NCBI GenBank assembly: GCA_034520625.1
Contig: JAXHNI010000002.1
Location: 62,001-126,000 of the forward strand
Length of the DNA: 64,000 nt
Direction of reading: 5' to 3'
Source: JAANXG01 sp034520625
GTDB taxonomy: Bacteria > Pseudomonadota > Gammaproteobacteria > Arenicellales > JAANXG01
Part shown: positions 37,850 through 48,756 of the stretch, piece by piece
Layout of the letters: every line of letters starts with the position of its first letter
How positions within the stretch are numbered: the first letter of the stretch is position 1
The notes under the pieces: generated by a model
What the model saw: the letters and a program-made list of their open reading frames with translations, nothing else
What the model was told of the DNA's origin: nothing
Database searches by the model: none
Program-made: the position numbers and the translations under genes

Positions 37850-39010
37850 TCACGCACGCCAGCTCGACACACACGGGATTTTATCTGGATCACAGCGGTA
37901 AGCGTACTGCCGAGCGATCTTCTGTACTTCTTCCATCAATCGGTGCTCCAGCTTGATCGGTTCAAGCCCCAGTCCGATAAATTGGTCATTAGCGACGTGG
38001 AGGTCGTTCTCGTCGGCCTCGTTGCGCGGGTTCTTCATATAAGTAATCTCGGCGCCGGTCTTAGCGGAAACCATCTGGGCCAGCTCGCGCACACGGTGCG
38101 TTTCAGTCATCTGGTTCAGGATTTTAACTCGGTCGCCGTCCTTTGGCGGATTCATTAATGCGAGTTCGATACATCGACAGGTGTCCTGAATGTGGATAAA
38201 TGCCCGGGTTTGTCCGCCGGTGCCATGCACTGTCAGAGGATAATTGATCGCTGCCTGCATCAGGAAGCGGTTTAGCACGGTGCCGTAATCACCGTCATAG
38301 TGCAAACCGGTTGATTAGTCGTTCGTCCTTCCGAGTCTCTTCGGTCTGAGTGCCCCATACGATCCCTGATGCAGATCGGTTATTCGCACGCCATCGTTTT
38401 TATTGTAGTAGTAGAACGTCAATTGATCCTGCGTCTTCGTCATATGATAGATCGACCCTGGGTTGGCGGGATACAGTATTTCTTGTTCACTAGGGCCGTT
38501 ATCGCTATTCACCGTGACCTTCAAATATCCTTCGGGAATCTTCATTCCTGCCGCTCCGTAGCCATACACTCCCATAGTTCCCAAGTGGACAACGTGAATG
38601 TCTTCTCGCGATTCGACAATAGCTGCCAGTACATCATGTGTCGCGCTGACGTTGTTATTGACCGTATAACGTTTGTGCCAGCTGGATTTCATCGAGTATG
38701 GAGCCGCGCGTTGTTCAGCGAAGTGGATCAACGCATCGGGCTTTTCATCCTGAAGCATTGTCAGTAGGCGGTGATAATTCTTACCGATCGTGAAGTTATA
38801 AGTGCGGATCCACCTTCCCGTCAGCTCTTCCCAGGCTCGAACCCGCACGCCCAACGGACGGATTGGCGTTAACGAGTTGATTTCCAGTTCGACGTCTATA
38901 TTACGCCGCGACAAATTGTCCACAATGACCACCTCGTGGCCACGATCCGACAGGTGGAGTGCCGTAGGCCATCCACAGAAGCCGTCCCCGCCGAGTATCA
39001 GTATCTTCAT
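37850..39010 (-). pseudogene. sqdB: UDP-sulfoquinovose synthase homologue, two frameshifts
   Basis: Makes UDP-sulfoquinovose from UDP-glucose and sulfite. Segment 1 (39010-38320): Rossmann loop KILILGGDGFCGWPTALHLS, HFAEQRAAPYSMKS, NNNVSATHDVLAAI, LGTMGVYGYG, and IYHMTKTQDQ with the YxxxK pair. A short bridge in a second frame reads IVWGTQTEETRKDERLINRF. Segment 3 (38305-37850): YDGDYGTVLNRFLMQAAINY, then TVHGTGGQTRAFIHIQDTCR. GDGFCGW, HFAEQRAAPYSM and the TRAFIHIQDT block are characteristic of SQD1/SqdB rather than of general epimerases. Two small indels about 75 bp apart break it. Intact length would be about 390 residues. Confidence 0.85.
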
Positions 39011-39034
39011 TCCATTACCCTCTCGAGTTCGACA

Positions 39035-39776
39035 CTATTGGAAGTTCTTGTAGAGTGGGTGTGAATAGGAGGCAAGTTCACTACGTCGAATTCGAGACTT
39101 GTTATAAGAAGCGCGTATATTCTGACTCGCTTTTTGACGTCGCTTGAACACGACCGTGTTCGGAACAATCTTGTGTCGGATGCCATTCGCTATGGTCGAC
39201 ACGTTCCACTGCCAATCCTCATGAGCCCAGCCGGCGCGGATGTCACGCTTCGCATATGGAAAGGTTTCGTGAATGCCACGATGGCACATCGACAGCGCGT
39301 CCCAGTAGTTGCGCAGCCGCAGCACGTCTATGTCGAAGTCCGGCGAGTCCTGGTCGATTTGTCGGAAATAGTTCGCTTGTCCTTCGAAAAATAATTGAAC
39401 TCTGGATGAGCGCGATAATCTGTCGTCACCATTTTGATCTATAAACTGCCACGCCAGTACGAGCCAGTTCCTCTGCCATAGATCGTCCCCGTCTAACATC
39501 GCAATATAGCGTCCGGTGGAGTGTGCGACCGCATCATTTCGTGCAAGCCCCTGATCGCCGTAATCAACCTCGACCCGGGCGGTTCCGTCAGTCGCATAGG
39601 CCGCAAACATATCTCGCGTTAGCCGATCAGCGTCTGTCGAGATACTGAATCGGTTCGACACTGAAACCGGCTTCGCGGGCCACCGCAATCGATGTATTGA
39701 AGCTACGCAAGGTAGTGACCGCCAATCGGCCCTCACGATGCCCCGACAGAATTGCGCTGATCTCAAACTCGCTCAT
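39035..39776 (-). pseudogene. GT2 glycosyltransferase, one frameshift
   Basis: The true start is ATG 39776: MSEFEISAILSGHREGRLAV then TTLRSFNTSIAVA. Near 39640 the frame changes, and the rest runs open to 39035 with LARNDAVAHSTGRYIAMLDG DDLWQ (metal site DGDD), CHRGIHETFPYAKRDIRAGW and HEDWQWNVSTIANG. Total about 245 residues. The ATG overlaps the end of the upstream GT4 gene (stop at 39763-39765), so the two were translationally coupled. Confidence 0.8.
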
Positions 39777-41635
39777 TGGCACGCTCTTCCAGCACTACGA
39801 TTAGTTGTTCAACATCCTCCCGGTAACGCTCCTCGGCAAACATCGCTTTGGCTCTGATAAAATGCGGCCTCGGCTCGTCTTTGAGCCTCCTCGGGTTGTG
39901 CCAGAACTTCGTTCACAGCTTTCCGATAGCCTTCAACGTCGTCGTGATGATCGACCAACCAACCCGTCTCGGCATTGATCACCTCGCTCAGACCACCAAC
40001 GTCGGGCGCAATCACGGGCAGGCCCACACGAATGGCATCCAGCACTATAGTCGGCATACCATCCCATTGCGCTGTATAAAGGAACATGCCATAGGAGTCA
40101 CCGGCAACCTCGTCCAGCGCACCAAATTCGCCTTTGAGACGAACATTTGGTAGGTCATCCAGTACTGCTTCTCCCCCCTTATTCAGAACGGACTTACCGA
40201 ATGCGTCGAAAGTCAGATCAGGTAGTTCGGCAGCAATTGCAGCGAGGATATCAGGCCGTTTCTGTCGGTCAAACCGCCCGGCCCAAAGTACCTTTCTTGC
40301 CCCGCACTTAGCCTTCGGTGAGAACGCTCCTACATTTCCCATCGGTGTGCGCAAAACCTGGACTTGCCCTGACTGACCTTGCAGGAAACCGAACCGTTCG
40401 CAAACATCGCGCACCAAATGATCCGCGTCACAGACAATATGATCGATATGATTCGCGCATTCGCGTAGAAAGTGTATAGGATAACCGGTACGCCGGCCCG
40501 ATATAGTCTCTTCCCAAGTAAAAAGATACGTGCCAATAGCCAACTCCTGACTCAGTTGCCGACCATATATGGCTACTGCATCCCAGGCCAACCGGCTATT
40601 GATATTCATGACAATCCGCGCCTCGACGCCGTAGATCAGGTCCAACAGTACTGTAATCCTGGCATCATAAGGCAGACCTTCCGTCCAGTGTGCCGCCAAG
40701 TCGAGGATCTCGCAACCATCGGGGAACCATTCGGGATGTTCTAGAACCGACAGGTCGGTCAAAACCAGCAGTATAGATGCCTTGGGACGTACTGTACCAA
40801 GCGCCCGAATGAAATGTCCCGCAACGCGGGCAGCGCCCGACATTCGTACATGGGGGATCGTCACCACATAATCGAATCGCCTACCGGCAAAACGTCGTCG
40901 CAACGCGGCCACCGCGGCCCGCGCGCCGACTGGATAGTCCTTGGGTGATGTGACGGTTCGCTCCTGATCCGGATGCGCTACCAAAGGATCTAGCGTTGTA
41001 GCCCACGCGACCTCTTCAGCCAGGAGCCCTTCTTGAAAACGATTCAAAATATCGGTCGTGGTGGCATCTATAATGCCTCTCCTACCCTCTTTGCGACCAT
41101 GTAGTTCCCAATGGACGAGCGGGTTCATATCTTCCGCTGCCGCGACATCAGGATTCGCTGCGAGGTAGTAGCGTGTAGAGAAACGAGGTGACGGATCATA
41201 GCCCTTCTTGGCGCCTTCATTAAGATAATGATGTTCCGGAGTCTGGCCACTTCGAGCCACTTCGGGATACTGGGTTAGATACCAATCACGATCCATCGCT
41301 TTGCGCAGAATTTCATTTTGGGTACGCCCCGGCACCGTGGTCACTTCATGGCCCTGCCATTCCAGAAACGGCTCATAAAGACGATTACTAAGCGCATGAA
41401 GTAGTGGATTCTCGTTCGCTACTTCGAGTTTGGGGACAAAAGATCGATATGCCGTAACAGAGAAAAAAGGGTTGGGATCTCGTCCTTCGCGCCAGCCATG
41501 AAGGCAGAAATGCTTCACTGGGTCCCAGTCTGATTTCGCAACGTCCCGATTGTGGGCCAGATAAAATGCGTTGTCCACATACGGGCGCGCCCTTCTGATG
41601 TCAATAAATATCTGTATGTGATCGCGCACTTTCAA
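39763..41635 (-). pseudogene. Large GT4 glycosyltransferase with N-terminal repeats, one frameshift
   Basis: About 620 residues. The N-terminal 200 carry repeated units of the form Y-L-x2-N-x-D-V-A...H...G-x2-E-G-R: AFYLAHNRDVAKSDWDPVKH, WYLTQYPEVARSGQTPEHHY and YYLAANPDVAAAEDMNPLVH. Then a GT4 core: VTIPHVRMSGAARVAGHFIR, VLWAGRFDRQKRPDILAAIA (donor R/K), QWDGMPTIVLDAIRVGLPVI. Near 39860 the frame is lost; the correct end is AKAMFAEERYREDVEQLIVV to the TGA at 39763. The start is uncertain (TTG 41635 or GTG 41629). Confidence 0.8.
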
Positions 41636-41860
41636 AGCTGTAACCTATGCAAGAAAAATTGAGATGCATATACTCCTACACGTCCACAAATAACTCTGTC
41701 CTATTGCGTTCCCGTTCTCAGCACCTCAACGTCATTACCTATGTGTTACTGACGACCGGTTGCCCTCCGACCCTCAAGACGGAGACGACTCACGCCCCGT
41801 CCAGACCGAAAAGCAATCGCTCAAGTGGCTCCTTGTTCCACGTCAACCCTAAGGAGGTCG

Positions 41861-42974
41861 CTATGAACTCTCTTGCACTGCGAGTATCTCCCTATTAACC
41901 AGCAATTGAGAGTGCAAAAGGCGAAAATCGGGCCTCCATGGCTCTCGTTCTACCGCGTCCCGAGACCTGCGAAAAGCCTCGGCCAAATCATCTTCAGTTG
42001 CAGACCGCGCCAGCCACTTTGCGAGGACATTCTGCGCCTCCGCGCTAAGACAATATTGAGGTAGCTCTCGATATTGATCTCGAACTGCTGTACTGTTGTC
42101 TCCTGTGGCGAGAGTGAGTTGTAACATGTCTAGACCCTGCAACTCCGCAGAAATTTTTTCAGCACAGCTGCGTGCTTTAGCCGTGTCTTTACGAAGCAAT
42201 CCAATCGCCCGAACATAATTGAAAAGATCTGTATCACACTCTTGAAATGCTAGTCGTCGTTTCGTTGGGAGTAGACACTCCGGGTCCTTTGAATAACCAA
42301 ATAGTTTGAAGTCCTGTGCGTACTTCTCACGCACCCACTCGCGCTCCTCTTCCCCGTACCATTCACCCAATCGATTTGCAGCACCTGTCGCATGAAACAT
42401 GCTACTTTCAACTAGACCTTTCACACCTGCGCACATCAGCGCAGTCGACAAGTCCTCATCCAGGTGTTCGACATGACCAACGAAGTCGATCGGTACCGCC
42501 CGAAGAAGGATATTGTGTGCCTGTGGGCGCCAGTGTTGATCGTCATACGCTTCCGAAGATGTCGCGATAGTTCGCAAGAAATCCCTAAATGGCAGATTTG
42601 TATAATCATCGGCATTGTATCGCACCCGGAACCCCTCACCGACTACATTCACACGACATATTTTATCAAGGTAACATGACAGGGCGCGCGCGAACGGATT
42701 TCGCACTAACGTAAACGTGTAGTTTAAGCCGCACAGATCGAAGTTCATGCTCGAAAGGCGATAAACGCCCATGAATATCATAGGGATAGGGTGCCTCCTT
42801 TGGAGGTAATATCAGATTGTATAGAGTGCGCTTCACGGTTGAACACCCTGCCTTCGCGTTATGAAGGTAGCAGACCTTCAATGCATTTACGCAGCAAAAT
42901 GCCTCACGCACTCGATGGCGGCTGAGTCCAGTTTTGCACAAGCGTTGGTTAAGTGCAATATTTACATTGTCCAC
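41861..42974 (-). pseudogene. Carbohydrate sulfotransferase (family 2-like), one frameshift
   Basis: From 42974: KVCYLHNAKAGCSTVKRTLY is the 5'-phosphosulfate-binding loop; PYPYDIHGRLSPF follows. Frame changes near 42750, and NYTFTLVRNPFARALSCYLD supplies the 3'-phosphate-binding RNPFAR motif. IDFVGHVEHLDEDLSTALMC and EEEREWVREKYAQDFKLFGY close the sulfotransferase domain, and about 120 further residues of helical sequence follow. Complete it would be about 370 residues. It is the third sulfotransferase-like gene in the island. Confidence 0.82.
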
Positions 42975-42991
42975 AGTTTCGCGGCCTCCGA

Positions 42992-44481
42992 TTACTGAGC
43001 GAAGTGTAGATGGTCTGGAAGCTCTTCGGGAACGTTAATGTCCTTGTGGTGGACAGGTGGCTCGTAGTTACCCCGCCACGCTATGCCGATTATTTGCATT
43101 GTATTGAAGATACACACTCCCCAGCCTTCGCAACTTAAGTATTGGAGACCCGCGGCGACTGCTGGGGAGACTAGGTCGTGAAAGATAACCGCGCAGGTGT
43201 CGGCGCAGTACGGAACGACACTCTTTGCGTCCTGTAGCGGAGCTTCTCCGTCATGATTGCCATCAATGAGCACGAATGACCAAGATTCGTCGCAACTCCG
43301 TGCGACCGCAGGTACGATGTCGGGAGAATAACCAGGCCACAAGTCAAAAGGAGTCCTGATCCCGCCTGCTCCAGGGAGTATCGAACAGATTCAAAGTGCG
43401 GCTTTGTACCAAGCGCCGGATCGATGACGTCAAGTCTCACGCCGGCGGCCAGGATGTGAGCTGTCGACCACCCTAAATGGCAGCCAATTTCGAGGCCCCT
43501 CCTGCCTTCAAACGACCTGGCGCAGTTGTATAAAATGGTTGCCTCCTCAAGACCGAGCACGCCAATGTTGGGCTTGGACGTTCTACAGTCCGTGCGCCAG
43601 ATGTGAGGAATACTCTTGCGCAAGTAGGGCCATGAAACCGGAGCTGGATCCGTTTCCATCAAGGTCGGAAAGTGCTTCAGCAGTGCCGGCGCCTCCATGC
43701 CGCGCGGAATATAATCGTAGCGCGTGGCCTGTTCGGATGAATTGGCCTGTGACCGAATACCGATTCGAGCAGTGTAGTCGATGGAATGAAAGAACGGCCG
43801 GATCGGTTCGTGGCTGGCCTCTGTTGATGAGGTTATGAAAAACTCGTCAACAGCCCGCCTACAACCGCGCCAATGTCCGTAATCGTCGATCAGGATAACC
43901 CCGTGCTGGAGCAGGCGCGGATACAGGTGCCGCAACTCAGCCATAGTGCTGTCGTAGAAGTCCGTATCCAGGCGAAGCAGGGCTATCGCGCCGGTTGAGG
44001 TTTGCTCTAGGCTTGTACGCACGTCCCCGTTGATCAAATGGACGTTTTCGAAAGGGTAATCGACTGCGGCGAGATTGCGCTTCACGTCCTCAACCGAGCA
44101 TTTTGCCCAGGTCAGGGACGTCTCAGGCTCCTCTCTTTCGAGAAGTTTCTGGCCGGACCTGCCATGCAAGTCGACATCAATGTCCGACGGGTTGGTCATG
44201 CCCTCGAAGGTATCGAAAAGATAGATCGGCCGGTTGTCAACCCCGTGATGTCTGAGGGTCATCATGGCGATCATGGCCGAGCCGCCCCGCCAGGTGCCGC
44301 ATTCAACGATCGCGCCCGGAACATTGCGCGACACGAGGTAGTTGACAGCCCTGAACAATGCGACCCCCCGCTCCGGAGAGGTCATAGTATACGGCGCACA
44401 ACGAGCCCAGATCTCCTCGAAAGGTCCTTCATCCCTACCGAGCGTCCGAAGGAAATCATCTGCTAGCTTTGGGTCGGCCAT
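42992..44481 (-). pseudogene. TylF-type O-methyltransferase fused to a second methyltransferase, one frameshift
   Basis: The start ATG 44481 (MADPKLADDFLRTLG) lies behind ccaggagaggtg. Residues 1-230: TylF/MycF sugar O-methyltransferase with PGAIVECGTWRGGSAMIAMM, IYLFDTFEGMTNPSD, LLRLDTDFYDSTMAEL and GVILIDDYGHWRGCRRAVD. From about residue 290: a second class I SAM-binding domain, RRGLEIGCHLGWSTAHILAA. Near 43350 the frame is lost and resumes as PGYSPDIVPAVARSCDESWS and FVLIDGNHDGEAPLQDAKS, ending at 42992. Such enzymes methylate sugar hydroxyls. No linker terminus separates the domains. Confidence 0.8.
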
Positions 44482-45629
44482 CACCTCTCCTGGCTGTTCT
44501 CCAATGCCGTAGTCCGGCCTTGGGTGTAGTAGGGCATCAAGGCCAAATTCTGCACGAGGAAACAGATGTTTTCTACCCATAAAGCAGCGGTCTCGTGGTC
44601 ACTCATACGCATCACTGGCGGCATTCCTTCTTCCTCCGTCAATGCGCGCCGACGCAGATCGCTTCGGCACCGACTGGCAAGTCGCGAGCATCTTTGGTCC
44701 AATTACGACGCTAGGCGTTCGGGTTGGTTGGCTGTTCCCTTGTTGCTATCGTTGACGGGAACAGCCACGTGAGGCAGCTCGTCTACAACCCCATTAGGCC
44801 GGATGCTGTTGTTCTCATCCAGCCACTGCTGCATGACCTTCGGTCTCGGTGAAGAAAACGCCATCTGCGACGGTCCATGCAGGTCGTATGAGGCGTCATT
44901 CGAAATTCTGTTTCGGCATCGTCGTCGTAGTATCGCCGGCAGTCGTTGAGAAGACGGCGGTAGCCGGCAGTATGTAGTTCGCCCGTTGTTGCCGCATTGG
45001 GTGAAAGTAGTAGGGTGACTTTCCGGAGTCTACGACGCGGACAATCAACGGTATGCGGCTCCTCTTTTTTGACAAGGAGAGACGCGGACACCCGTCAAGA
45101 GGTCGGACCCTGACCGTGGTCATCTTCAACCGATTGCTGCTCAACGCCCACGTGATCAAAATCCTGACGATCGAGGTCGGCCAACCGATGCTTTGGGCTC
45201 AGGCCAAACCGCGAGAATGTGGTCAGATGTGTGAGCAAGAGCAAACCGCTTGGCTGAGCACGCGCCGAGTCCGACGGACCGAGCCATCAGCCAGACTATC
45301 TCGGGCAGCATCGATCTGCTCATCGGATTTCCTTCCCGAAGAGAGTAGGGACGGTTAACACTTTCTGGCGTTTGTGTAGTATCGTCGCTAGATTTCAGTA
45401 ATCGGATTTGTCGAGGACGAATGGGGCAACGGCCGCAAGCGCGCCGACAAGCAAGTCATCAACCGAGCGGCGACTCAGCCAGTATGTTCTACAATGACCC
45501 CTGCTGGGTATTGCCTGACCTGATCTTCCCGATGATGCAGCCCGGACTCACCCTGATCAGGTCGCCGCACAAAAGTCCGGCTGGGCGGAAAATCCGGCAG
45601 CTATCTCGTTGCCGACGCTCGACCTTAAG
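44482..45629. other. Eroded stretch with no supported gene
   Basis: About 1.1 kb between the methyltransferase and the IS1380 element. On the minus strand pieces look protein-like (for example VMQQWLDENNSIRPNGVVDE near 44800 and RLSLSKKRSRIPLIV near 45070) but shift frame repeatedly and match nothing I recognise. Probably the ruins of one more island gene, together with sequence captured by IS activity. Confidence 0.4.
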
Positions 45630-46657
45630 CCCCAATGTTGCAATAAATCAGGCTCCAATCGCGTGTTCGAGTGCCTGAAACCGCTCGCGCACCGTCGTGT
45701 TGTCACCGACATCCAGCGTCGTTCGACCATTGGGCTGCACGAGCAGACCAGCACGATTAAGCCATCGAAAACGCAACGTTTGAATCGTCTCGAAAACCCG
45801 GACGGTACGCCGCTTACGGTTGGTGGTGCGTCGCTCAGCCACGCTCGCCTGCAGGCCACGCATCAGATTGAACGCCAGAACACTCAGCACCTGCCAGGCG
45901 CTATTGGCCTCGTAGCTTTGCGTCGGAATGCAGTCGAAGGCGAAGCCGTTTTTCAGCTCCGCATACACCTTCTCGTGCGTGCCCCGGCCGCACATGAAAA
46001 ACCAAAGCGTGCGCCCCGTGATCGATTTGTTGGTCACAATCGCCGAGTACTCATAATACCCATCATCCGGATCGAACAGATCCAGCTGGAAGTTCTTCCG
46101 TGTCCGGTGCGCCACTCGCTTTCTGTAAATCACCACCCGCAGCGAGCGCGACCAAGCCGGCACCCGAATCCGCTGCTCGAAGCACTCGACGCCAGCCTCG
46201 ACCCGCTTCCAGCGCCGCCGTTTGGCGATCCGCCCTTTCAGGCCCAGCCACTGGTAAAACGGTACCTTGATCGCGTACTCCACGCCCTCAGCGTCGAGCA
46301 GATCAATGACATCTTCGCGGAAAAATGCCCCATCCATGCGCATCTCCAGCACCGGGCGGTGATCGACCGTGGCATCGAGCTGCCCAAACAGATCCTTGAG
46401 AAACGCCAGCGAGGCCTTGCCGTCATGCACGTTCCCCGCCCGGTTCTCAACCCGCAGCACCTGCCCCGTGTTGGCCTCATACGCCGTGATCGGGTAATAA
46501 CTCGGTACCTTGCGCCGGTGCGGGTTGAAACCCCGCCGCGCTCCTTCGACCTTCAGGCCCGTCGACACCACCGAACCGTCTGTCACGGGTCACGCAATAA
46601 TCCCCACCCATGGTCATTGAATTTTCCCCACCCTCTATCATGACCGGAGGGTCGGCT

Positions 46658-47980
46658 ATGACGTGTTTTAATGTGAAGAAGCGACCGATACTCAACCATC
46701 AGCGGAAACTGTTGGAGGTTGAGATGGTCGGTAAAGAGCGCTGGGCGGAGATACGCCGCCTGCATTTTGAGGTGGGCGAGACGATCTCGGCGATCGCCCG
46801 GTTGTTCGATCTGGACCGCAAGACGGTTCGCCGGTGCCTTGAGGCTGAGACCTGGCAGCCATACCAACGGCAAGCCAAGGCCGATACGTTGCTGGCGCCG
46901 CATGAAGCGTGGCTCAGGAAGCGGGCGTCCAAGGTGCACTATTCGGCGCGGATTCTGTACCAGGAGCTGAAGGCCAATCGTGGGTATCAAGGCAGCTATG
47001 AGACGGTCAAGCGTTTCGTGGCGCCGCTGCGGGAGCTGGCGGACAGCGACACACTGACCCAGACCCGCTTCGAGACGGCGCCGGGCCAGCAAAGCCAGAT
47101 TGATTGGGGTCAGGCGCGGGTGCCGTTTCGCCATGGTCCGGCGCGTTTGCGGATCTTCGTGCTCACGCTCGGGTTCTCCCGGCGGGGGTTTTATTGGGGC
47201 TACCCGGACGAGCGCTTGAACCAGTTTCTCGAAGCCCATGAGCGAGCGTTCGCGCATTTCGGCGGGCTGACCGCCGAGCACCTGTACGACCGGCCCCGCA
47301 CGGTCTGCTACCCGGACCGAAGCGGACGGGTGGTGTGGAACGCGACGTTCAAGGCCTTTGCCGAGCACTGGGGCTTCGAGCCGCGGTTGTGTCGGGCCTA
47401 TCGGGCCCAGACCAAGGGCAAGGTCGAATCGGGGGTGAAGTTCGTCAAGCGCAACTTCCTGCCGGGTCGGGAGTTTGTAGACATCGTCGACTTCACCGAG
47501 CAGTTGGCCGAGTGGAACGCCACCATCGCCGATACCCGGCGCCATGGAACCACCCATGAGGTGCCCCTTGTGCGCTTTGAGCGCGAGCGGGCCCATCTGC
47601 TGCCGACCCACCGCCATCCGAGCTTCCTGACCGACGCCCCGGTCAGCCGGATTGTGGCCCGAGACTGGCTGGTGAGCTTTCGTACCAATCGGTACTCGGT
47701 GCCCTGCCGGCTGATCGGCCAGGCGGTCGAGGTGCAAGCCAGAGGCGAGCGGGTACAGATCTCCCACCGGGGCCAGGTGGTTGCGGACCATGCGCTGCGC
47801 ACGGGCCAGCATGAGCTGGCCATCCTGCCGGAGCATGGTCCGGGGGCCATGGCGCGTAACGCCCGGCAACGTTTTGGCGACAATGCTCATCGTGGCCATG
47901 ACGATCCGCTGAGCCTGGAGGTCGAGGTCCGGGATCCGGCCGTGTATGACACCTTGGCCGCGATGGGGGTGGCGTCATGA
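46658..47980 (+). CDS. istA: IS21 transposase
   Basis: A 440-residue DDE transposase. ATG 46658 follows accggagggtcggct, a good ribosome-binding site. N-terminal helix-turn-helix: GETISAIARLFDLDRKTVRR. Catalytic core: GQQSQIDWGQARVPF (first D), HFGGLTAEHLYDRPRT (second D) and AQTKGKVESGVKFVKRNFL (E). C-terminal beta-barrel: RNRYSVPCRL-like TNRYSVPCRLIGQAVEV. Its stop overlaps the istB start (ATGA). Confidence 0.9.
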   Translation: MTCFNVKKRPILNHQRKLLEVEMVGKERWAEIRRLHFEVGETISAIARLFDLDRKTVRRCLEAETWQPYQRQAKADTLLAPHEAWLRKRASKVHYSARILYQELKANRGYQGSYETVKRFVAPLRELADSDTLTQTRFETAPGQQSQIDWGQARVPFRHGPARLRIFVLTLGFSRRGFYWGYPDERLNQFLEAHERAFAHFGGLTAEHLYDRPRTVCYPDRSGRVVWNATFKAFAEHWGFEPRLCRAYRAQTKGKVESGVKFVKRNFLPGREFVDIVDFTEQLAEWNATIADTRRHGTTHEVPLVRFERERAHLLPTHRHPSFLTDAPVSRIVARDWLVSFRTNRYSVPCRLIGQAVEVQARGERVQISHRGQVVADHALRTGQHELAILPEHGPGAMARNARQRFGDNAHRGHDDPLSLEVEVRDPAVYDTLAAMGVAS

Positions 47981-48756
47981 ATGCCGGCCAGCTCGAGCGC
48001 CTGCAGGAGCAGATGACCAAGCTGCGGCTGACCAAGAGCACCGAGCGCCTGGAAGCACTGCTGCAGGAGGCCACGGACAAGGAGCTGAGCTACGCCGACT
48101 TCCTGGATCAGCTGCTCGGCGAAGAGCTCGCCTCCAAGACGGCCAAGAACATCACCATGCGCACCAACCTGGCCCGCTTCCCCTTCGTCAAGACCTTGGA
48201 GTCGTTCGACTTCGCTTACCAGCCCTCGCTCGACAAGAAACAGGTTCAGAATCTGGCGAGCTGTCACTTCGTCGAGCATGGAGAGAACGTCGTCATCCTC
48301 GGTCCACCGGGCGTCGGTAAGACCCACCTATCGGTGGCTTTGGGTCTGAAAGCCATCGAACGGGGTTATCGGGCTGTTCACCACCGCCGACAACATGATT
48401 ACCACGCTCACCAAGGCCTGACCGAGGGCAAGCTCGACGACAAGCTCAAGACCTACACCGTGCCCCGGCTGCTGATCATCGATGAGATCGGCTATCTGCC
48501 CATCGACCAGGCCGGCGCCAACCTGTTCTTCCAGCTCATCAGCCGGCGTTATGAAAAAGGCCCCGTGATCCTGACCTCCAACCAGAGTTTCGGCTCCTGG
48601 GGCGAGGTGTTCGGCGACCGGGTGATCGCCACCGCCATCCTGGACCGGATCCTGCATCACGCCATTACCATCAATATCCGCGGCAACTCCTATCGGCTCA
48701 AGGACAAGCTCAAGGCCGGGCTGATCCGGACCGAGGAACCCGCAGTCAACCAGTAA
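47977..48756 (+). CDS. istB: IS21 transposition helper ATPase, with a compensated double frameshift
   Basis: A 259-residue AAA+ ATPase. Walker A LGPPGVGKTHLSVALGLK, Walker B RLLIIDEIGYLPIDQAG, sensor VILTSNQSFGSWGEVFGD. Between them, residues after ERGYR read AVHHRRQHDYHAHQG, where IstB proteins have a hydrophobic LFTTADNMITTLTKA-like segment; exactly that segment is present in another frame of the same DNA (48373-48418). Two small indels about 45 bp apart, together a multiple of three, keep the frame open but replace about 15 residues, so activity is doubtful. Confidence 0.85.
   Translation: MNAGQLERLQEQMTKLRLTKSTERLEALLQEATDKELSYADFLDQLLGEELASKTAKNITMRTNLARFPFVKTLESFDFAYQPSLDKKQVQNLASCHFVEHGENVVILGPPGVGKTHLSVALGLKAIERGYRAVHHRRQHDYHAHQGLTEGKLDDKLKTYTVPRLLIIDEIGYLPIDQAGANLFFQLISRRYEKGPVILTSNQSFGSWGEVFGDRVIATAILDRILHHAITINIRGNSYRLKDKLKAGLIRTEEPAVNQ

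Noticed and set aside
45053..45678. Plus-strand frames before the IS1380 element as a gene
   Set aside because: Short, overlapping, without motif or ribosome-binding site, in an eroded stretch.
46583..47899. Open frame of 438 codons opposite istA
   Set aside because: Shadow of the transposase; low-complexity translation.
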